64,000 nucleotides of DNA, taken from contig CADCEV010000002.1 in NCBI GenBank assembly GCA_902800525.1, positions 190,545-254,544 on the forward strand, written 5' to 3'. The position numbers and the translations under genes are program-made. This DNA comes from an uncultured Bacteroidales bacterium (lineage in GTDB: Bacteria; Bacteroidota; Bacteroidia; Bacteroidales; Paludibacteraceae). The notes under the pieces were generated by a model, which ran no database searches, was not told the origin of the DNA, and was given only the letters and a program-made list of their open reading frames with translations. Numbering within the stretch: position 1 is the first letter of the stretch; each line of letters starts with the position of its first letter. Shown here piece after piece: positions 45,001 through 53,300 of the stretch.

Positions 45001-47310
45001 ATTCGGATCAACGAATTCTTCTCCGTTGAAGAAATAATTGACCTTATATTCATACGCGTGATTAACAATGGCATATTGGTTTTTTACCGGCATATTACCG
45101 GTAAATAGATAATTCACGCAAGTGTCTCTTTGCCAAGAGTCGTTCGCGCCATAGACGGCTCCGGTATAATGCGTACCGCCACTGTTACCATCCACATACG
45201 CCGAAGAAGAACAGTTGAGCAAGCGTCCGTACCATCCTCTGCCGGCTCCGATGAAAGCACCGGCATCTGCGGCATTTGCTCCGTTGACACGCACATCACC
45301 CGATGTGCGGCATTGAATAAGGATATAACCGTCAGGAACATCACCTGCTAAGATGCCGACAGCTCCTTTGGCCCGTACATAAGCGTCCGTAATGGCCAAA
45401 TTGCGAATAGAAGTGAATACAATATCATCATAGGCTTCATCTATCTGTCCGAAGAAACCTTGCTTGGTCAGTGTATTGCTCAAATACATATTCTGCACCT
45501 CATGGAAACCGCCGTCATAAGTACCTCGGAAATAGTCTTGCGTGGCATGGGAGTAGAATGCATGAGAGTGCTCTGTACCTATCGCTTGCCATTTGACGGG
45601 AGCTATTTCTGCCCATTCGCTCTGCGGCGCATTCAGCGCGATGTCCGCTGTTTGTAAGATATACTCATTACGAAAATCATAGCCGTGGTTCGTCAGCCAA
45701 GATACATTGCGCAACTGTTCCTTGGTTGCCACTTGATACGGATTGTCTTTCGTTCCGTCACCACCGGCAAACAGAACCGTTTTGTCCGTTGTCCGCACGC
45801 CGGTAGCACGCGGTAATTGCCCTGCCCTATATTCCCATTGACTGGTTCCTAAGAAAGAAGCAACCGCATTGAGGGTATCTACAAAGGCTTGACTCTGCAT
45901 ATACGCAACAGTCACCGGATGTCCGCTCCATGACAGATTGTTCTTTTCGGAAGAAGAGGGCAAACCATTGGTATTCCAGTAACAGTTGATTTGTCGGCTA
46001 GGCACGCGTATCTCCCATCCTCCACCGTAATAATCTCCCACGAAGGAACGCGCGCAGGCCATCAAGTTGGCGCTGCTGACATCGGTTAGAGAAACCGTTC
46101 CGGTAGCAAAACTATTCATGATAAATCCGGGTTCAGGAACGCAGGTAGCACAATTACTCGATACACCGTTATTAAACACGAACTGTGCCATCGATATATG
46201 GCTGTCATTGTTACCGTTGGTACCCAGATCCGTAAGATTGCCTGTCGCGTAACAAGATTCGATCAAACCCAGATTCTGATAGCAGAAGCCGGCAATATAT
46301 GCCATCTGACTAAAACCGTCTCCTTGCAGATTACCCGTAGCGACGCACTCACGGATGACACCGGTGGGTCTATTGACTTGTGCAAAGCCGGAAGCCATAT
46401 GGTTTCCTTGATTCGTTTTGAACCACATGTATATGGTGGAGATATCCACGGCAGCCGTGCTTTGCTCGATCAAGCCTTCATTGGCATAAGCCAATCCGGC
46501 AGCACCGCTAACGCCTTGCAGGCTAAGCGTTCCGGTGGCTGAACAATTACGGATGATTCCCGTCTCGTTGTTCTCATAAACCAAACCGCCTATCGCTAAA
46601 CGCTTGGACGAAAGGGAAAGAGTGACACTGCTATTTTCCAACAGACCGTAGTTGTTGGTTACCAATCCCGCAAGAGTTCCGGTAGTAGATTTCAACTCCG
46701 TATTGACGGCATGGCAATTACGAACAATGCCTTCAGGTGCAATTTCTATTGCCAACGGAGCGATATTCACACCACACACGTAGGAATTATTTAATGTCAG
46801 ATTCTCCACACTACCGCTGATAACACCAAACAAGGCACGATACCATGAAGAGAAATCCAATTGTGCCAGATAAGCATCAATATCAAAATCCGGATCTTCG
46901 GGTTCCCAATCATCGCCCCAACCGAGACCATCTCCGTAATACATATTATATACGGTATGCCCGTCTCCATCGAAATAGCCTCTAAAATGGCATGTATCCG
47001 TATCTTCCCCGGCTACCCGCAAAATATGTCCTATCGGTTCCCACTGTGGCCAATTGGCAGTATCAAGGTTGTTAAAGTCCGTGAGATAAATGTCTGCTGT
47101 CAGCTTGATATATTGACCAGCAAAGTCTTCTTTGTCCACGTTGACCCGTTCAGCCAATCCGGCTAACTGTTCCGGCGTACCAATCAAATACGGATCGGTC
47201 TGTGTACCTGAACCACTGAAGGTTTTGTCACTCGTACCGTTCCAGTACGTTTGTGCCTGCATCGTCATGAATGACAGAAATGCCAAGGCGAGCGTTAGAA
47301 TCTGTTTCAT
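42076..47310 (-). CDS. Large T9SS cargo with GLUG, InlB-type and Big_2 modules
   Basis: 1744 residues. Signal peptide MKQILTLALAFLSFMTMQA. Residues about 25-720 and 930-1200 are GLUG-rich beta-helix-like regions (YFDGDGHTVYNMYY, GTFDGNGHIIYGLY, GLFGSVGAG, GGLVGSDNSNN). A Listeria-Bacteroides (InlB B) repeat lies near 835-905 (ITYHSNGGTE, then GFIFAGWF). Three Ig-like Big_2-type modules follow at about 1255-1610 (GDSIQLHATVVPADAANQNI, FQLTATVLPDNATDKNVTW). A second InlB-type repeat (YVFTGWDTDFS) precedes the short tail RKVLIDNVIFILRGEKVYT. No enzyme motif; an adhesin or matrix-binding role is an inference. It lies 75 nt downstream of an even larger gene on the same strand. Confidence 0.88.
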   Translation of the reverse strand: MKQILTLALAFLSFMTMQAQTYWNGTSDKTFSGSGTQTDPYLIGTPEQLAGLAERVNVDKEDFAGQYIKLTADIYLTDFNNLDTANWPQWEPIGHILRVAGEDTDTCHFRGYFDGDGHTVYNMYYGDGLGWGDDWEPEDPDFDIDAYLAQLDFSSWYRALFGVISGSVENLTLNNSYVCGVNIAPLAIEIAPEGIVRNCHAVNTELKSTTGTLAGLVTNNYGLLENSSVTLSLSSKRLAIGGLVYENNETGIIRNCSATGTLSLQGVSGAAGLAYANEGLIEQSTAAVDISTIYMWFKTNQGNHMASGFAQVNRPTGVIRECVATGNLQGDGFSQMAYIAGFCYQNLGLIESCYATGNLTDLGTNGNNDSHISMAQFVFNNGVSSNCATCVPEPGFIMNSFATGTVSLTDVSSANLMACARSFVGDYYGGGWEIRVPSRQINCYWNTNGLPSSSEKNNLSWSGHPVTVAYMQSQAFVDTLNAVASFLGTSQWEYRAGQLPRATGVRTTDKTVLFAGGDGTKDNPYQVATKEQLRNVSWLTNHGYDFRNEYILQTADIALNAPQSEWAEIAPVKWQAIGTEHSHAFYSHATQDYFRGTYDGGFHEVQNMYLSNTLTKQGFFGQIDEAYDDIVFTSIRNLAITDAYVRAKGAVGILAGDVPDGYILIQCRTSGDVRVNGANAADAGAFIGAGRGWYGRLLNCSSSAYVDGNSGGTHYTGAVYGANDSWQRDTCVNYLFTGNMPVKNQYAIVNHAYEYKVNYFFNGEEFVDPNALQNYATSRTTAWLQSKECVNQYNEAVTQWNRTHGEDLRLNYWEWRENDYPRVSPDASFDPGATITYHSNGGTEVLPAVVYPGSLPTPPTRPHKDGFIFAGWFKDAGLTQFYDFTQDTILTDLDLYAKWLADDRNIYDLTPFQNEFATTYHIQTLAQLRGFAVMQNGLWEWQYAESCGGYTNPTQTVAPMSFAGKTVVLDNDIFINDTANWQNWGNNAYAVPWKPIGQPSANEDGTDFLGTFDGNGHIIYGLYCELNAAPADVYGGKYGWGLFGSVGAGAIIRNLGIKASVIDGRNHPGEWLFTKCNAATQNASHVGMIAGRINGCSIETCFAEGQIIAFDNEAGTSAWYDGYAGGLAGARLNTLTMTNCYSRVNIAQYPSVKYPYALKGGGLVGSDNSNNTITLTNCYSASNTRVGKAASTCYYDKELVAEPGTDTSAKSSFSMRTMSNYAGWDFETVWARNDDYNDGYPVLRIFHPSIENSPEPVTVTGITLQETSVNIMIGDSIQLHATVVPADAANQNITWSSNKPTIAPVDENGFVRVGIISYTTTVVITATTEDGNYAKKCTLNIKIPNINNYYPAVLKSRRIGDAEWQEGKDANAKYTLNWEYIVGAYTTQPLSYAPFAWQSSDESVLTVASYKDDTTIVSSGNTYRASLAVVQCVGEGTATVTVTNPKYNGISAQRTYTVLRYEPTGITASVASTTLGVGESGMVNVQATPAATSYPVDLLECTFASSDPAVLGVDATGRFTALAEGSAYITVTYGTLNATTETITVSAVEPTDIVINEDEGETIDLYEGEIFQLTATVLPDNATDKNVTWESSNTAVATVDANGLVTAVSGTKPGRLVRITAKTVNDIETHISFKIKTAPAEPIYYTVTFKDWDETVLKEEQVLRGQAATPPADPVREGYVFTGWDTDFSYVMKDLIVTALYKLYDSTGIDGINASSAPRKVLIDNVIFILRGEKVYTITGQEVK

Positions 47311-47353
47311 ACGTTTGTTTATTAATAGGGTGAATGTTGTTTTTCGGTTTATT

Positions 47354-47389
47354 ACTTTGTACTTTGTACATCGTCCCTTTGTACTTTAC
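47354..47389. repeat. Heptamer array between the two large minus-strand genes
   Basis: ACTTTGT, ACTTTGT, ACATCGT, an 8-bp variant, and ACTTTAC, touching the stop codon of the upstream gene. Confidence 0.65.
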
Positions 47390-50300
47390 CTCACCTCTTG
47401 ACCTGTGAGGGTGTAGATCTTGTCGCCGCGGAGGATGAAGATCTCGCCATCAATGAGCACCTTTGTGCATTGTACTTGGTCACTTTGCAGTTCATCGAGG
47501 CCTTGGCTCTTTTTCGTGGATGTGAACTGCGCGGTGTAGTCGGTATCTGCAAAAGCCGGTAAAATAGCCGGTGACCATCCGCTGAACTCGTAGGTGTAGT
47601 TATCATCTTCGGGTTTGGCGGGTGTTGCGCCGGTGTAAACAGGTCTCTCGCCTTCGAGTACCTGAGTTGACTGTAGCACTGAACTATCGTAGTTCAAGAA
47701 GCGGATGGTGTAGTAAACCGGTTCCGGCGGGGTCTGTCCGCTTTCTCGCTCCACGATATTCGACCGTCCTATGAGGGTGGCTTGCGATGCCGCGGGCGCA
47801 CGCTTTGCAGGTGACGCGGAAGGAGAGGAGGCGAGCACGTATTCCACTACGTAGTATGGCTCGGCATCCAGCGGAGCCTGGTCGGTGTACGAGGTAGCGG
47901 AAGAAGCTACGGAGGCGATCTGCGTAAGCGTCGACGCGGATGAACCACGGAGGATGTTGTATGTTACGATCTCCGCTCCTTCGTATGCGTTCCAGATGAG
48001 GTTATAAGTGCCTTCGCGTACGCCGCGGTTGATGGTGGCGTGTACGGTTTTGTGGATTGCACTCTCGGTCGAATAATCGCCGTTTGCCATCACTCCCTGT
48101 ATCTTGTAACGGTCGGGTTGCTGCGTCGCATCGGAAGTAAGGTCGGTGTACGAACCATTCGTGGCCGGAACAACTGCTACTTCTGCGAACTCGTTGAGCA
48201 CGTTCGTCTCTTTAAGAATGCGCACTTGCGGGAAGTTGGTTGCATCGGCGGTGAAGTGGATCATATTATGCGCGTTGGCATCCACCGTAACGAGGTCGAG
48301 CGTCGGAGCTACAACATCGCCTATTACAGTAACCGATGTATAGAACCTTGCGCTACAACCGTTGCTGTTAAACACTTCCAGATAGATCGTTACTGATTCT
48401 TCGGTGAGCGAAGTTTTGCCGGATACTTCGTGTGCGGTGATCTGCAATTCCTCTGCGGTAAGACGTTTGTCGTAATAAACTCTGGCAGGTGTCGAGAGGT
48501 TGATACCCTTCGGACCCACCTCATAGATAGCATCGGCGCCTATCTTCGCATACCAGATGTAAGAGATAACATCATCCGAAACCACCGCTGTTGCGGCCTG
48601 CTCCATGAGAAGCGTGGTGGGGAGATAAACCTGCATATCCAACGGGTTGCTGATAGAGATGGAGTCCGTATAGGTGACGCCATCCACTGTGATGCTGACC
48701 CGTTTGTCTCCGCCGGAGTTCCACGTGACGGTGTATGGTCCGTATCCGCTACCGGCAACGATGGAACCGCCATCGAAGGTCCAACTCGACGAACTCTGAC
48801 CTACCGCGCCGCGATAACTGATCAGCACCTCGTCGTTGGTACATGCTTCCTCCACCATTTCAAACGGATTCGTACGTGTGTAGGAAACCGTTAAGATTGG
48901 TGTGAAGTCGGAGAAGTGTTGCTGCATATCGAGCGCCTGAAGTTGGATCTCATACGTACCGGTAGTGAGTGCCGAGGATGGGATGAGGAACTGTGTTGCG
49001 CTGATATATCGGTAGTCCGATAGCGGCATCGTACCATTATTAGCACCGTTGAGCGGCGAGATGAGATAGGTAGTGCTTCCCTGCAGACGAACCGCGAGAT
49101 TGTAACGCATCAAAGCTGCAGGTGTATGGTCGTCGGCTGCATCGTTCCATTGAATGAGCAATCCATCATCGGTGGACTGCGCTGTCAAACCGATAGGTAC
49201 TGCCGGTGCAGCATCTTCGTTCTGAGGCAATAGACGATACGAATACGTGGACATGAGATACGACTCACCACATGCCAGATAAGCGCCCTTCGTACCGTAT
49301 GTTGAGGAAGCGACATTATCCATGAACTTACCTCCGATCACAACACCGTTCGGACCCATGAACCATATATAGAGCCCATGTAGTTTGGTTGCAGGGTCTG
49401 TCATGGTAGTAGCAATGTCCGGATAACCGTTGGCATCGATATCCAAGATACTGATCTCATCACCTGCGTTATCAAGCAAATGGACAGGAACCGAGTAGGA
49501 AGTATTGGTCGTATTCCACATCACATATACTGCCTTACCCGATACGTATAGCAGATCAAGGTATCCGTCGCCGTTGAAGTCCACGAGAGACGGTTTGTAA
49601 TAATCGTAACCGAGATCATTGGCAAATGGAATGGATTGGATGTCAAATACACCTCCGCCGCGGTTGTAGGCCACCTTGAGAGCCGACGGGTTCATCAGAA
49701 CGAGATCGATAAAGCCATCGTGGTTCAAGTCCTCGGCAAAACGCTTGTACGTTTCCTCACCATTCATGAACTCATAGAGTGCCATATCGGATGTTTGCGT
49801 AGCGTACGTGCCGTCTTCCTGCTGAACGCGCAGATACAGCACATCTTGGTTTTGCGCATCTCTGTTTTTCTCGAAGACATCGTAACGACCGTTGTGCGTA
49901 AAGTCTCTTTGCAGGCAGACTACTCTACCTATCTCTCTACCCATGTTATCACGGATGAAGTAGCCGAACAGGTTCTCTATCGCATCATCATCCACGCGGT
50001 CAGTCAGCGTCGGTGCATTGGCTGCGTGCGGCAGATAGCTGTACAGATAGTTAGAACCGTAGTTCTCTTGCAGCACGAGATCCACCTGTCCGTCGCGGTT
50101 GTAGTCATACCACATAGACGTCGGATGCCAACTTGGAGTCAGGAAATTGGTGTTCCAAAGTCCCTCTGCCTGCGTCGTGTAGTTGCCGGAATTGGTTCCT
50201 ACCAGCACAGCACTGGAACCTAATACATCCCCGCGACCGTCATAGTTGATATCCGCTTGAGCCTTACCGAACAAGTCATAAGTGAGATAGTTATTTAGTT

Positions 50301-53300
50301 TGCTTACATCCGCAGGCAGTACGCGCATGGTCTGTTCTGAAACAGCTTGTCTACTATCCGGTGATGTAAGCGTATGGGTGATGATTTTTTCTCCGCCGGT
50401 CGGGAAGGAGACCTCTATCTGCGATGCACTTACCTCATTTACGACACCGTCGCCTACCGACCAAGTATGAGTATAACCCTCCGGCATCGGCGTGAAAGTG
50501 ATGGCCAGTTTCTCGTTCAAACGGATGACTTCGCTGCTGAGGATAAATTCAGCCGCCAGTTTCTCATGACGGACGGTCGCTTCAGCCGACCATGCTGAGC
50601 CAACGTGCTGCGCATCGATAGTTTGTACCGCTACGTATATATCACCCGGTGCGTAGGAACTGAGATCAATCGAATAAGAGTGTGCGCGACCTGCATTGCC
50701 GTCAAGGAAGTTACGACGAGAGCCATCGGCATTCGCGTGCGGACGAACGATATCCATTGCGCCGGAGGACGTACCGATACGCAGGGCGTAGGTCAAGTCA
50801 CACGGCATCGTATGATCATCCGATCCGTTGCCCCAAGTGATGGTCAGCAGACCGTCATTGTATTGGAGTTCCGGAGCAGCAGGAGCTGTAGGAGCTGCGT
50901 TCGCTTGTGCAGAAGGATAAGTGTAACTATTCCTTAAGGCTAAAGTAACTGCGGAACTCAGGCCACTCATCCAGATATCTATCTTACCATCGTTATCCAA
51001 GTCTTCTGCCTGGAGCGGATATTCGTACTCTACATTATGAGACGATATAGCACCGATGTTTTGCCGGAACCCTCTGGGGATGATAAACAGCGAATCCGGT
51101 TGTGCAAACTGCAGTGCCGCTTGACCTGGCAACCATACCACTTCCGAGGAGTCAGGAATATTAAAATACCAAGGACCTATCATAGTTTTTCCGGTTGTTA
51201 TATTACCGCGGATAGCCAGCAGATCCAAATAGCCGTCTCCGTTTATATCCTGCAGATTCTCAAACAAGAGGTTGTTGGATCCGTAACTCTGTTCCGGCAA
51301 GCGGGTGAAGTTTCCGTTTCCGTCATTCCGGAAGAAACAGGTATAAGCTGTCTTGGTAGCGTTATTGGCTGCGGTGAAGGTAGCCAAGATATCAATATCT
51401 CCGTCTCGGTCAAAATCATAGGTATAGACGGTCTCATCCACCGCCGCATTGGAATACAGATTGGTCGTTGTAAACGAATTGGTCGTTTTGTTAAAGATCG
51501 ACACGTAGAGGTTACTACCCGGGAAGATAAAGTCGGTCACGCCGTCGCCGTTCAAGTCTGCCGGAATAACGGTTCCGTTGGTGGCGGTCATTACCCATTT
51601 GGCATTGCCCATGTTCGTGTAAATAACACCGTCCTTCTCGTCAACCAAGTCCATCATTCCGTCTGCGTTCAGATCGATCGCCTTGGTCGGAGCCGAGAGG
51701 ATATGTCCGACGCTTTGTGCTTTGCGTGCCGCACGACGTTTCGGTGCGGAAGCCAAGTCTGCACCTACCATGTTATAATAACTAATCGTATAAACATAGC
51801 GTGATACATCACCGAGCGAATAATCACCCGGATTGTTCATTTGTGCCAATTTTTCCGGCGTCATCTGTGCTTGGAACTCAGGCCATGTCATGACCTGCAT
51901 CGTCTCCGAATGGAACGTACCATCTGCCTGCTGGTAAGCAATATCACCATAATAGATATCCGTTCCGCTGCCGATGACTTGGCTTTGGTTAAGGAAAATA
52001 TAATCCTGACGACCGTCGCGGTTGATATCAAAATTGGTGATAATCGACATACTGTCATGTCGGGTATATCCCGCTTCGCCGCTGACCATGGTATAACTAC
52101 TCCACATGGAAATATCCGGCTTACCGTCGTTGTTAATATCTTCTATGAATTTAGGCTCGCACCTGGAGACAGATGAACTTTCTTCGAACAATTCTTTGGT
52201 TGCTCTATACTTACCGTTTTCGGTACGTTCCATCAAAAGATAAGTATAATCGTTGGGGAGCATATAATCTTTGATGCCGTCTCCCGTGAAGTCGTACATA
52301 AGGTGTGCCGGTTTAGTCGGGAACCAGTTACGCGAGTTAAGAATCGCTACGATGTAACCACCCCGCAGGGCATTATAGCTCTTGCTGGAGCCGGGGTATA
52401 GGTACGCATAGACAAGTACGGTATCGCCCTTTTGTAATTCAGAACGTACACGGATGAGAGCCTTGGTGGTATCCACTTGGATTGCCGTGCCGTTGTCCCA
52501 ATTCATCTTGAACGATACGATGGTATCATTTTTAAAGGAGAGATTATCAGACACCACACCTTTCACAAAGTACATCTCTTCCGTTTGTTTGCCCTTCGGC
52601 AGTTGCGAGCAGGTGGTATGTGCTTCATCTACCGTAAGCGGCGTAGTGTGCTCCAAATCTAATTCATAGACAGCGGTGTAGTTGGCATCTCCTTCTACAA
52701 GGAGTGCTGCAACCTGTTCGCTCGTCAATACATCCGCACTGCCTGCTACATACCATCCTACGAAACGATGGAAGGCTACTATCGGTGCTTCCGGTACCGC
52801 TGCGGCTGTTCCGTCCTTTACATAAGTGCTTTGGATCGTATCGCTCTTATTCGTCAGGAACGTGATGGTATGATAGCCATCGGCTCGCTTATACTGCGCC
52901 ACGCAGGTGATGAAATCCGTAACGGGCATGGTAGCAAAATCCGCTACGCTGACGAATGTACCATTCACTACCCATCCGTCGAGAGCGTTGCCTTCCGGCA
53001 AGTCGAATTCAGGCGAAACGGCATACTCGCCTTTATTCACTTTCTGCGTGCCGATGAGACGACCTTCCGCATCGCGGAACGTGACGATAAAGACATTAGA
53101 CGCATACTGCGCCACGCAGGTCGTTGTCTTCATGATCGGCATGGTAGCAAAATCTTCTAAGCTGACAAACGTACCATTCACCAGCCATCCCGTTTGCTCT
53201 TTTTCTGCGATTACCGGTACCGCAGGAGAGGAGACTAAACTACCCACTTCCACTTCCTGTTTGGTGATGAGTGTGCTATCTGCCGCAAGGAACGTCACCG

